DNA of 64,000 bases, taken from positions 186,001 through 250,000 of the forward strand of contig CANTFL010000810.1 of the NCBI GenBank assembly GCA_947650285.1. Reading direction: 5' to 3'. The position numbers and the translations under genes are program-made. Shown here piece after piece: positions 44,416-55,192 of the stretch (position 1 is its first letter; every line of letters begins with the position of its first letter). A model generated the notes under the pieces. It did no database searches, was not told the origin of the DNA, and saw nothing but the letters and a program-made list of their open reading frames with translations. Origin of the DNA: Hyaloperonospora brassicae (Eukaryota; Oomycota; Peronosporomycetes; Peronosporales; Peronosporaceae).

Positions 44416-46736
44416 GTCGCACCTGCAGGAGGGACCGAAGAGAGCGGCGCGCTGGGGGCGCTACACGTTCGGACCGAGTGGGGTCAGCACACGTCTCGAG
44501 CCGAACTTCTGCTCAGCGAACAGCTTTTCAACAAACTGACTATACATACTATGGGGTCCCGAGACTGGCCACGTATTTTGATTATATTGGCCGTGGGGGT
44601 TGGGATCACATTCTCTTTTGCCCGTGTTACAACACACCTCTGGGACCAGTTGTCATTCAGTAGTAAGTAATTTACATACGAGTCCGACTCGAGGTCGACA
44701 CGCAGTAGAAGCATGAGGACTTATAGCTCGTGCTACAAGGAGGACTGAGTGGAAGGATGAGGTCTTTCATGTATTCATGTTACTGCCGATTCACGAGGAT
44801 GTTAGTTATAGGTGAAGCTAAGAGATGATTGCATGGATCGCTGGCGAGGGTGAGGTCGGGTGTGCTAACGAGAGCTGAGTGGAGCACTGTTGGACGCTGG
44901 GCGCTGGAAAAGCGTTTGACGAGTGCGATCGGGTGTGGGTGCTGTGGCAGTATGTGAGTAGTGATGAGGACGTTGCGTGCAGTCGAGCGGACTGCGCCAA
45001 CTCAAAAGCGGATCAAGGAAGGCAGTCAAGACTCGATTGCTGATAGTCAAGACGGTCTACCGTTTGACGCTGTCACATGGCGCAGATGCGAACAGGGAGG
45101 TGAGGGATAGCACTGCACATATGACAATAGAGGATTGACTGCTCCGTGTCAGTAGCAGACTGTCTCGGCATCCCATCCATCGCGACACGTCTGCTGAGCA
45201 CTACAAATACAGCGCTCTTTCTTTACAAGGCTGTTTTGTGGATACGCCCCGCGCAACGACCGCACAATGATTGGCAACTTTGACACGGGGTAAGTAACGA
45301 GTTAGTAAGGCTCGTACCAGCGTTCTAAAATGAGCAATCAAACCCGATCGGTCGTTTGATCGAGAAGCGCACGACGGAGTTTGATGTGGCTAAGAGTATG
45401 CGGACTGAAGAGTTTCATTTGCTTTGCTCTTCCCGCTCATTCTTTTCCATCCTTGTAATGGACTGCATCCGTAGCACGAAGTCAATGAAAATGCTATGGT
45501 TGGAGCCCTGGTCATTAGAAAAAGAAGCCTAATACGTTCTCCGAAAGCGTTGCTAGTGTATTGGGGGCACGTTGTTGGCTGGAGCTAACGACGTGGTGCA
45601 TCCAGTGCATCCAAGAATAGACGAGACCGAGCTTTGAATATGTGTAATGCTTGCATGGGTTTGGACGCCTACTTACAATATTTTCATTTGTACATTTCTT
45701 GTCAATGCATTCTTTTACAAGGGGTAGTAGCGTAAGCAAAGGTGCTGTGACCCATTGATGGGCATTTGCCACAACCGTCTGTCATTGGATCATAGAATGA
45801 TGGAAAAATAAGTATAATTGCAATATGTGACCGTGAAAATAAAAAAATGCACAACTGATGTATCGTGCCGTGCGACCGGACCTGCAGTTGCATGGGATCA
45901 CACGAAATAAATCTCGAACTCAAATGTTAATATCAATGAATGTGTTCTATAAAATTATGCATCGATGGCGTTCATGGCAATTTGGTGGTGTTGGATCAGT
46001 GCTTTATTCCGTTGATCCCCTGCTTCTTTTTACATATTGACTTGTTGACATGCCAGTAAGTACATTGGCCACATGATACATGCACCTTATGATGCGAGCG
46101 TCATCATCGTGTGTAAATGCAGATAGAGCGACTGTGTCGAGAATGAAGCATTAGTGTCTGCGCTACCTGTTCGATGTATACCGAGACAACTGATGTATCT
46201 ACGCTTGTGTGCATCATGTCGTCCGCTATAGATTACAATATTGTAATGTACTTCACACCCGATCGATAAATTATACATGTCAGGACCAACAATACAACCG
46301 TCGGTTTCATCTCCGTCGTTGCGACGACTACAACACTCCCCGCCAACCTTTCACAACCTATCGGCGTGCATTCTGCTTTGTGTGTTCACTCAAAAAAAGC
46401 GGAAGCCGTATCCGCGCGATTGCCTGCAGTATACCAGCAACATGTTGTGTAAGCTTTCCAGCATATTAGTTCGTTTTCGCTGCATTTACATATCCGTCGT
46501 CTAATGCTGCTTACGTCGTTTGATAACACATTGCGGTCTCTTTGTCTACACCCAAAGATACAGCCAAGCCGACATCTTCATACCGTTACAATGCCACGCC
46601 AAATGTTTTCAAACAATATTTCATCAGCGTCGTGGTCTTACAACTGGTAAATAGCAATAATTTCGGCTTGCGATCGACGCGTTTACGTATCTTTTACCTT
46701 CTTGCAAAAGAAATTTAGACGGATGCTGATAGAAAG
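44416..46736. other. Gene-poor stretch between GT copy B and TE-3
   Basis: The first few hundred bases are the GC-rich upstream region of copy B. The rest is AT-richer with short frames on both strands (for example 45515-45772 minus) and no recognisable domain. TE-3 follows. Confidence 0.45.
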
Positions 46737-47268
46737 TGTAACTGAGTTACAAGTCGGCAGGTAGTCGGCAATGGGTGTGGTGCACACACTCAAGGGATGG
46801 AATCCCCTTTTAAAGTTATATTAGAACACAGTATCAATTGTTGAAGTCTGATGTCTGTCAACCATTGATTATGAGATCTTTTGATAGGTTTATTTAGGAC
46901 ATTAGCGAGTAGGTTACGTTGTTCTAAGGTGTTCTTTGAGGTTAAAAGAAGAAGTAAAATTCAGTTCTTATTTTGATCAACATAAGACACGTGCCTCTCT
47001 GAGGCGTCTTGTGATCGTAAGGAATTAGCAACGCCTTGCTAAGGCAGCTACTCCTTGTGCACTCTGTTCGTCGATTCTCTGAATCGTTTGCTCTCCCTGG
47101 AACAGGGACCGTAAGCTCTCTGAGCTTGTTGACTCTTTGAGTCGGGTTCTTTGAGCCAAACCTTAGCTGTCTGAGCTGTTGACTCTTCGAGTCGGGTTCG
47201 TAGAACCAAAGTTGCTCGTAGAGCGCTAAGTTTTCCTCTGACTTAAGGAGCTATGTGGCCCCGCTACA
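46737..47268 (+). repeat. TE-3 5' LTR
   Basis: The 3' half contains a train of perfect short hairpins with three-base loops: 46993-47005, 47033-47045, 47072-47086, 47094-47108, 47113-47127, 47131-47143 and more to about 47230. Loops are TCT, GCT, TCT, GAA, TCT, TTT, then TTC and GTA. Confidence 0.92.
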
Positions 47269-47270
47269 CT

Positions 47271-47287
47271 TGGTAGCACTTGTAGTC
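47271..47287 (+). other. TE-3 primer-binding site
   Basis: TGGTAGCACTTGTAGTC begins two bases after the LTR and matches TE-2 apart from one T. Confidence 0.65.
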
Positions 47288-47326
47288 AATCTACGCCTGA
47301 GTCGTTCCGACTGATCCTCTGTGAGG

Positions 47327-48413
47327 ATGGAGCAATCCACACCCCTCTCTGAGGCCCAAAAGGTCGCGCTTTATAAGCTGACCGCGGCCGTAGGCCCTGA
47401 ATGTGTGGAGTTTCTAGCTGCACAAGGTCCTGATGTGCTCAATGCACGAGTCGAGACCTTCATGCAGTATGAAACGGCCCTATTTGTGCAGGTATAAAAC
47501 CAGGTAGCGTCGGCTATGCCAACACGCTTTGTGGCAATGTCAGACGAAGAATTTAAGCCTCGTCCTCTTCGGGTGGACGTTAAACAATACTTCGGAAAGG
47601 AGGGGGAAACCTCACTTTCTGGATCCGTGGGATTGAGATGGACATTAGCTCTGGCCTTATCTCACTCGATTACTAGAGAGTTTGCTGAATATCTTCAAGC
47701 TCGATGGAAGAGCTAGAGAGTGGACTCTGACGTGCAACACGTCTGTCAACTTGGCTTTTCCCGCATAGGATTCGCTCAAGTTAGACCTTTTGCGAGTTTT
47801 CTCGCCGCCCAACCAGGCTAATCGTGTGCGCTCACGCTTCTCGTCTACCCGTCAGGGTAAGAATGAGCTAACGGACTATGTCCAGGAGTTGAGAACTCTG
47901 ATGGCTGCTATGCAGTCTGACCCTCTCCCTGAGACAGTATATGTGACTGTCTTCATGGAAGGTCTTTGTAATGGCGTTGCCATGACCGAGATCTATCGGG
48001 TCCATCCCTCTACTTTTGAGGAGGCTGTTAGCATCGCTCATAATGCTGAGTCCAACTTCAAGTCGGCCAGACTTGGTTGGAATGGGTACAACCCAAGTTT
48101 TGTGAGGGCGACCTGTGCGAGCACCTCGGCTTACTGTAAGCCAGAACCGATGGATCTCAGCCATGCTGAAGATGAAGGTGAAGCGGAGCTTCGTGTTGCA
48201 GAGCAACGACAGGAAGCAAAACGATGTTATATGTGCGGAAGCACTAAACACTTGCTTCCCACTTGTCCTTTGCGTAAGCAACAACCGACTCCTATGGGGC
48301 GAAACCCCAGCCACAACCAGAAACCTGGTATGGCACGGGGAACGTCGACACCCAGTAGGCGCGGGGCGCCCTACTGGGGTAGAACTGAGTTATGTTGCTT
48401 CTCTACGAGGTAG
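47327..48413 (+). pseudogene. TE-3 gag (broken)
   Basis: ATG 47327 overlaps the 3' arm of a 6-bp hairpin (47314-47319 with 47323-47328). The frame is stopped by a TAA at 47495-47497 but continues in the same frame to 47716, then shifts. The core (47790-48413) has the retrotransposon gag helical region (TDYVQELRTLMAAMQ) and an intact zinc knuckle CX2CX4HX4C at 48225-48266 (CYMCGSTKHLLPTC). At least one stop and one frameshift disable it. Confidence 0.85.
48351..48378 (+). other. Hairpin just after the gag zinc knuckle (TE-3)
   Basis: CCCAGTAGG (48351-48359) pairs with CCTACTGGG (48370-48378), and the GC loop can extend the stem with one bulged base. It is equivalent to the hairpins in TE-1 and TE-2. 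Confidence 0.65.
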
Positions 48414-48483
48414 AGAGAAACAGGGCTTAGCCCCACCGAGCTATGTACCCACCAGCATTGAGCGTGGATACAAGCCTGGCTTG

Positions 48484-49568
48484 TTAGTCGCCGAGGCGAG
48501 AATAAAAGGCTCTGAGAAGCATTGGTCGATCCTAATTGACGCCGTAGCATCATGCAATTATGCTCGACGTCGTTCCCTTGAAGGAAGTCAGCGGTATGCT
48601 TAGGTTCTCAAATCGCGTGAAGGTGATATGATCACCGTTCGTCTAGCAAATGGTAGTCGCGTCACGGTGCCTAACGTTCCGTTGAACTTAGGTGTAAAGG
48701 TTTTGGACTTTGACAGCATTGAACGCAGTCTTGTCCTCGATCTGGATTCAAGATATGATCTCATCCTTGGTATGGCTTGGCTTGAACGCCATGAGCCATG
48801 GATTGATTGGAAGCCTAAGACCTTAGGCGCCACGCGCAACGTTTCTAGCGAAGCTTTGGAGAGTCACGAACCCACCTTTGCTAGGCAACAAAAGCGCTAT
48901 TGCGCGAGCCATTGACGGAAGATTCCAATGTGCTGGACATTGGCATGTCTAAGTTAGTTATCGCCAATGTCAATGACATTAAAATTGAGCGGACCTCTTT
49001 CACCGTATGTGAAGAGAGTTATGCTGCGTTGGGTGATACTCGTTGTGATAATGAGTCACTGCATGCTGCAGGCATGGATGGCCTAGGGCCGAGACATCAA
49101 GAATGTAATTTCTCTGACGTGATTGGGGTGGCACGTGAAATTCCACCGAGTGAGGGAGGCCGAGATGGCACCTCAATGAATGTCGGTATTGACATTGTTG
49201 GTGAGAATCCAGAGTGTTCAGGGCTAGGCCCGGATGCTGTACGTTAAGTGGTACGTGTAAATTCACTGGTTGAAGTGTTCGAGTTACGTAACACTTCACC
49301 AGATGTCGCTCAAGACATGAGCTCTCGTATAGAGCGTGCTAAGATGAATAGCAACCACGGGGACCCTACTATCTCATCCTCTAGGAGGCGTAAGGTTTCT
49401 TTGAGGAAACAATCCCAGCGTAGGGTGGCAACTGTTTGGCGCCCCACGTCTAAGAAGACACGAAGTGATAATCGTAATAATACACTATATACACTTGTCA
49501 ATGGGTTGAATGGCCCGATTGATGGCAATGTTAGTCTTGAGACTCTTCCATTCTTAAATACCCTTTGA
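48484..49568 (+). pseudogene. TE-3 protease and linker (broken)
   Basis: The active-site region reads LIDAVASC where TE-1 has LIDSGAHV, so the DSGA motif is lost. The rest of the protease (48628-48915) is well kept, with DLILGMAWLERHEPWIDW. A linker in another frame (48900-49568) is basic near its end (SSRRRKVSLRKQSQRR) and has one internal TAA (49245-49247). Confidence 0.75.
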
Positions 49569-49578
49569 CCTAGACGAA

Positions 49579-51151
49579 ATGTCTGACGGCAACTTTAGCC
49601 AATCCTTACAGGCAGGAGAATTATCCGAGATAGTGGTCATTCGGCCGGATATTGAGTTGAACTCATCCTCGTTCTTGAACGAGTATGTTCTTGAGGACAC
49701 AAAGGCAGCATTCAATGCTCGTAGTGGATCTTTGATTCTTAAGGACCCTTCTGTTCCGTTCAATCCTTTCGTAAAATAATATCCGGACGTGGTTTGGCAC
49801 AACCCACCGTCCGTCCTACCACCCGATAGAGGTGTTTGTCATGAAATTGACTTGGTTTCTGGAACTAAATACTGCGTAACACGTCAGTGGCCTTTACCGA
49901 AGGAACAGTGTGACGTCATCGACAACTTCTTTCGTGCAAAGCACGCGGCAGTAATGGTACGCGAGAGCAAATATCCTCATTCCACACCGACTTTCTGTGC
50001 CAAAAAGCCCAATGGGAAGTGGCGCATTGTTCATGCTTACAATAAGCTTAATGCGGCCACCATTCCGGCTCAGACACCAATTCCGAGGAAGAATGTTCTT
50101 CAGAACAATATGGTGGGATGTATGATGTACATTGCGCTCGACTTAGTCGATGTTTATAACTTACGGACCATGCAGGAGAGCTATGTTCACATGGCAGTGG
50201 TCAGCACTTCGAGCGGTATTCTCTGTGAGTGGATTATTATGCCGCAAGGGTTATCAAATGCCCCGGCTACATTCAATCGTCTTGTGACACAACTGTTCAG
50301 ACCTCACCGAGGTTATGCACAGACGTACTTTGATGCATCTTTGTCCATAGTCGTGCTACGAATGGTCGGTCGGATGTGGATAATCACATTGACCATTTAC
50401 GAGCGGTGCTCGAGTGCATGCGCACAAATAAGTTGTATGCCAACGCGTCTAAGTGCATCTTTAGTTTAGATCGAGATCTCTTGTTAGGGTGCATTATTGG
50501 TAAGCTAGGCGTTAGAGCGGATCCCGCTAAGGTACAAGCCATTGTCGATTGGCCGGTTTCGAAGGACCAAAAAGACTTACAAAAGTGGCTTGGTCTTGCC
50601 GATTACTTTCACAAGTATAGTGCAAATTACGCAGACATGGCTAGGCCATTATCCAATCTCCTTATAAAGGATGTGCCGTGGTGCTGGACTAGCACCGAGC
50701 ATGATGATTTTCTAGCAGTAAAGGAGAGTCTCATGCATGCAACAATATTGGCCTGACCGATCCAGATTGACCTTTCAGTGTCGTCTGTGATGCATCTGAC
50801 TACGCCATAAAGAATACTCTGTTACAGATATATTCTGATGGACGGGAACGCGTAATTGCGTTTGAGTCCTGTCAGCTGAAAGCCTTAGAAAAGAACTATC
50901 CTGTTCATGACAAAGATCTATTTGCAATGAAGCATGCTCTCGTCAAATCCAGGGTTCATCTTTTTGGCTCCAAGCCATTTTTGATCTATACAGATCATGC
51001 GTCACTACACACTGCGACTCAGTCGCCTCGCCCCTCTCAGAGAATGGCTCGTTGGCTTTCCTTCTTTAACAAGTACAACTTCGAGGTGAAGTGTAAGCCG
51101 GGCGAGCATAATGCGTTGGCTAATGCATTGTCACGCAGGCCTGAATATTAG
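49579..51151 (+). pseudogene. TE-3 reverse transcriptase and RNase H (broken)
   Basis: RT begins around 49579 with an open N-terminal piece, then 49789-50334 with ALDLVDVYN and IIMPQGLSNAPATF. At motif C, TE-1 reads GATGACATC (Asp-Asp-Ile) whereas TE-3 reads GATGCATC at about 50332-50339: one base is missing in the catalytic motif and the frame is lost. RT connection (50376-50756) and RNase H (50927-51151, YTDHASLHTAT, NALANALSRRPEY) follow in other frames. Confidence 0.88.
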
Positions 51152-51159
51152 CTTGCTCA

Positions 51160-52177
51160 TCTTACGACTCTGTCTTCGTCGGTCACTGACCTAATCCGTA
51201 CGGCATATGCCAAGGAAGAACACTGTGTGGCTATTCTACTTGCTCTTGGGAGGGACGAGTTTAAGGACTCAGACATAGAATTGTCGGCACGTTTGCGTGC
51301 GAGGATACATCGATATTCCATCGATCAGGGCCTGTTGTGATATAGCACGGATGTGGAGGATACTCCCCGTATCGTTGTCCCTCATGATGAGGAGTTGAAG
51401 TATCGGATTTTCTATGAGGCGCATGATACTGTGGTGAGAGTCCACCTCGGTAGAGGTAAGACCTATAGCTCTGTGAGCCAATGTTATTGGTTGCCCAATC
51501 TTTACAAATGGATGAGCACATAGGTGCGTACGCGTGAACGTGTCAACGGGTGAAATCCACACCTCACGCGGCCGCGCCGCTAGCTAGCCTACCCATACCC
51601 TCGGGGTGTTGGGAAATCTTTAGCAAGGACTTCCTGTTCGGTTTACCGAAAGATGCGCATGGCAATACGGGTATTGTGTTCTTTGTTAACCGTTTGAGCA
51701 AGATGGCTCATTTAGCGGTGGTGCCGGAACCATTAATGATGAGGGTAAGCTACGCTGTTTATCGATCGCGTCTTTCGACAGCACGGTTTGCCGTTGTCAA
51801 TTGTCTCTGATAGAGATCCTCGATTAACTTGGAAGTTTTGGAAGTCCGTCTTCAAGGTACTTGGCACACGATCGAACATGTCCACAGCGGATCATCCGCG
51901 GACCGATGGTCAAATTGAGCGAGTGAATTTCATCATCGGTCACATCTTGCGCATTGTTTGCGCTGAAACGCCTAAGCGTTGGAGTTTGATGCTCCCTGTC
52001 GTTGAGTTTGCGTTGAATAACGCCGTGCATGCCTCCACCGGCTACACAACGTTCTATTTGAATGGTCTCACACACCCTCGCGTTGCGTTAACGCTACCAC
52101 TCCGTGGTTCAGGTCTTGGTGGGGGAGGAGTTGCCGATCGGCTTGCTGATATCAGCCTTGATACTGGTCAAAAATAG
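51160..52177 (+). pseudogene. TE-3 integrase (broken)
   Basis: The zinc domain is frameshifted and stopped (51400-51560). The core has the first Asp block FSKDFLFGLPKD (Asp present, unlike TE-2), the second IVSDRDPRL, and TDGQIERVN with the Glu. Two frames are needed (51550-51810 and 51788-52177). A TAG ends the frame at 52175-52177. Confidence 0.85.
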
Positions 52178-52352
52178 GTAAGCAAGTTTCTCGCAACTCG
52201 ATTGATTGTCTTACGACATGTGCGTGACGCACTGGATGATAGCCAAGACAAGCAGAAGGAACAAACTGATGCTAAAGGCAGAGGTTGTATTGAAATTTAT
52301 GAGTTCGGAGACCAAGTGATATTACAATGCTAAAATCTTACTTACAAAAGTA

Positions 52353-52940
52353 GTGTCTGCTGTATTTAAGACAATTTTGCGGCCGCGCTTCATTGGGCCA
52401 TTCAAGGTCGTCTCCAAGAAGGGACTCGCGTATACGCTCAACCTTCCGCGCAAACTGCGCACACACCCTGTGTTCTACGTTAGCTTGCTTAAGCCGCATC
52501 GGTATTTGTCCCACGTGAAATTGGAGGCGCTTTCTCCGCGTAGGTTGGCCTTGCCATCGGTTGCTGAATCCGTATCAGGAGGTCAAGCTGAGCCTCCATC
52601 CGGGCTTGGCCCAACTCCAACGCCTGTACACGGGCTCACATCGCGTCAAACGCACTCTATGTCTTACCCAATGTCTCACGGAGACCACTCATCTCGAGAA
52701 GCATCTTCTCATGCTCCTCCTTCGGTATACCAACCACCTCCGACGCTGCTCGATGAGCAAGGGAACCGCCAGTTACATGTGGAGCGACTCCTGAAACGAC
52801 GTCGTCGTCAAGGTCAATGCCAGATTCTGGTGAAGTGGCGAGGGTAAGCGGAGTCGGAGAACTCGTGGGAGTTTGAGATACCCCTTCGGCAAGATTGCCC
52901 ATACGCCGTTGATGTTTTTGAACATCGTGGCAAGGGTTAT
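52353..52940 (+). pseudogene. TE-3 pol C-terminus with chromodomain (stopped)
   Basis: It starts with the GPF-like block (RPRFIGPFKVVSKKG, FYVSLLKPH). The chromodomain begins near 52773 (LHVERLLKRRRRQGQCQILVKWRG). A TAA at 52845-52847 replaces the aromatic residue normally after WRG, and the frame then reads SENSWEF, as expected for the rest. So a single point change breaks the domain. It overlaps the antisense ORF end (52657). Confidence 0.8.
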
Positions 52941-53790
52941 CCCTCGACCGAGAGCGCATCTCACCAATAGTGGTGGAAGCAGGTGCGTATCTGGGCACCG
53001 CTTGACCAACACCCACATCAGCCGGCACAGCCGGATCATAGCGTGTGCGAGTTCGCAACTGGCCTCTGGCCTTAAGCTTGGCGTAATGATACCGAAGATT
53101 TCGTTCTAGACGAACATCTGCCACATCGGCACTTGTTTTGAGAGCTAACACGATGGTGAGGTGTCGTTTTTGATGAACCCAGCGAGCAAACGCGTTGTCT
53201 TCTTCCTCCTGTGATTCGCCTGCGAATAAGAGGATGGTTATACCCTTCATCGGTGGAATCGGTGCACCCCGTGCTTGCGTGTCAAGTCGCAACTTGAATT
53301 GACTCTGAGTCGTCAAGTAAGGTTGCACGTACCTCTCGTGAAGTACCTGTCGACTCTCCACCTCACCGGAAGATGTTGTCTCAGCGCCAATGGCCCATGT
53401 TGCCAAAGAACGACCTTTCGTTTGGCGGATAAGCCCTTCGACACTGAGTGGGGTGAGCAGATAGCCACGGCTACCCTCAAGAGTTGCAGCAAGCTGCATA
53501 CGGCGCTGAGCGCTCTCCTCTCGTTGGATAGCCAACTCTTGTTGCTCATCGAGCGGATTGGTGATGATGGCATCGTCCACGTTGGGTGTTCGATGCGGAG
53601 CTGATGGCGCGTTGGCTTCGCCACGCTTGACAAATAAGTTTGGTGCAGTATGAGGCGGTTCCTCTTGCACTGGTGAGTCGGACATTTTCCTCTCTTCACC
53701 ATGGATATCGGTATCGCTACCATAATCCACCTCCACATCGATGCCGAGGTAGAAAGAGAGAGTCGGGGACTCATGGGGTGGCGATGCCAT
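52657..53790 (-). CDS. TE-3 antisense ORF, 377 aa, unknown function
   Basis: ATG at 53790, 111 bp before the 3' LTR, running antisense into the chromodomain region without a stop. The N-terminus is acidic with YGSDTDIHGEE. There is a Gln/Glu-rich helical stretch (DEQQELAIQREESAQRRMQ), a central region about residues 120-250 (FKLRLDTQARG, AFARWVHQKRHLTIVLALK), and a Ser/Thr/Pro-rich C-terminal part ending in a short coiled coil (KEEHEKMLLEMSGLRETLG). No known domain is recognised. Its N-terminal half does not overlap sense pol, so the open frame there cannot be a by-product of pol coding. The TE-1 remnant aligns with its start. Confidence 0.5.
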   Translation of the reverse strand: MASPPHESPTLSFYLGIDVEVDYGSDTDIHGEERKMSDSPVQEEPPHTAPNLFVKRGEANAPSAPHRTPNVDDAIITNPLDEQQELAIQREESAQRRMQLAATLEGSRGYLLTPLSVEGLIRQTKGRSLATWAIGAETTSSGEVESRQVLHERYVQPYLTTQSQFKLRLDTQARGAPIPPMKGITILLFAGESQEEEDNAFARWVHQKRHLTIVLALKTSADVADVRLERNLRYHYAKLKARGQLRTRTRYDPAVPADVGVGQAVPRYAPASTTIGEMRSRSRDNPCHDVQKHQRRMGNLAEGVSQTPTSSPTPLTLATSPESGIDLDDDVVSGVAPHVTGGSLAHRAASEVVGIPKEEHEKMLLEMSGLRETLGKT

Positions 53791-53884
53791 GGTGTTTTAT
53801 GTTTTGCAAATCGTAAAGGTTGAAGCGCACACACACCGTCCTCTTCGAGGAAAGATTTAGATTGACGTTTTGTGCTAACTTCAG

Positions 53885-53900
53885 TCTATGTGGGGGAGGG
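53885..53900 (+). other. TE-3 polypurine tract
   Basis: The stretch TGTGGGGGAGGG directly before the 3' LTR. Confidence 0.75.
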
Positions 53901-54430
53901 TGTAACGGGGCTACAAGTCGACAGGTAGTCGGCAATGGGTGTGGTGCACACACAAGGGATGGAATCCCCTTTTAAAGTTTTATTAGAACACAGTATCAAT
54001 TGTTGAAGTCTGATGTCTGTCAACCATTGATTATGAGATCTTTTGATAGGTTTATTTAGGACATTAGCGAGTAGGTTACGTTGTTCTAAGGTGTTCTTTG
54101 AGGTTAAAAGAAGAAGTAAAATTCAGTTCTTATTTTGATCAACATAAGACACGTGCCTCTCTGAGGCGTCTTGTGATCGTAAGGAATTAGCAACGCCTTG
54201 CTAAGGCAGCTACTCCTTGTGCACTCTGTTCGTCGATTCTCTGAATCGTTTGCTCTCCCTGGAACAGGGACCGTAAGCTCTCTGAGCTTGTTGACTCTTT
54301 GAGTCGGGTTCTTTGAGCCAAACCTTAGCTGTCTGAGCTGTTGACTCTTCGAGTCGGGTTCGTAGAACCAAAGTTGCTCGTAGAGCGCTAAGTATTCCTC
54401 TGACTTAAGGAGCTGTGTAGCTCCGCTACA
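53901..54430 (+). repeat. TE-3 3' LTR
   Basis: Nearly the same as the 5' LTR, including the hairpin train. Confidence 0.92.
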
Positions 54431-54697
54431 GAAATCTTCTGGTATATGAAAAAAGAAGAGGGTAATAAAAGACATACGAGGGTGTGCATGGGCGACATCA
54501 TATAATGAAAATTTGCTCGTTTAGTTTACTTTGTGAGTATACTGTAATTTTTCGGAAATACAGCATTTGTGCGCTTCTCGGTGCGTCTTGAGATGCATTT
54601 CGTTTTTTATGGTTTGAATGATTACTTCCTTGTTTTGTGGAACATGTTTATTTTCGTGACTATCTGGTGGTTTGATACATCCCCCTTTAATTCATTA

Positions 54698-54721
54698 CAG
54701 TCACCCTTCTCTATAAGAGAC
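54698..54721 (+). repeat. Left terminal inverted repeat of the pogo-like element
   Basis: It shares CAGT and CACCCT..TCTCTATAAGAGAC with the right end. Confidence 0.7.
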
Positions 54722-55192
54722 TCTCTATAAGAGACACCTTCTATATAAGGGTCACAGTGTCGCCGAACATCTCAACCTATATTGGAATTTCTACACCGTC
54801 CTTTTGATTAGCGAGTGAGATATAAGACACGAAAAACACTCGCCCATTTGAGGTGAAGTTCCTCTTTATATGATTCACTACCCCTACTTCTAATGCTCAA
54901 AGAGATAAATGGCATATGATGTGACAGTTGTTCTAGCCGAAGATTTGCCTAAGTCTATTCAGCAACGTCATAGAACTACATACGTGTCCTGGGGAAAGAC
55001 ATAGAGCATGCCATGATAGGCGAGCTTCTGAGGCACATATTACTGATGACGTCATGACGACCGATACCGAAGACGAAATTAATAACTTCGTAAGGCAATA
55101 GATAGGGAGAAACATATTTTTTATTTTCGTAAATACTCGGCTACACCACTGACACAACACGTCCACTCAAGAACATCTAGCCCGTGCAACCA

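Larger units (their letters stand above)
46737..54430 (+). mobile_element. TE-3: Ty3/Gypsy chromovirus, same family as TE-1
   Basis: A 7694-bp element. LTRs of 532 and 530 bp begin TGTAAC and end CCGCTACA, differing by roughly 9 substitutions and one 2-bp indel by eye (under 2%). The flanks are GAAAG and GAAAT, a target duplication with one mismatch. The order is gag, protease, linker, RT, RNase H, integrase, chromodomain, all damaged by stops and frameshifts. An antisense ORF of 377 codons near the 3' LTR is intact. The body is closely similar to TE-1, but this copy keeps the chromodomain region. Confidence 0.95.

Noticed and set aside
18813..54430. Gypsy elements as endogenous retroviruses
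   Set aside because: None of the three has an envelope-like gene after pol. The extra ORF is antisense, and its acidic, coiled-coil protein has no signal peptide or membrane span.
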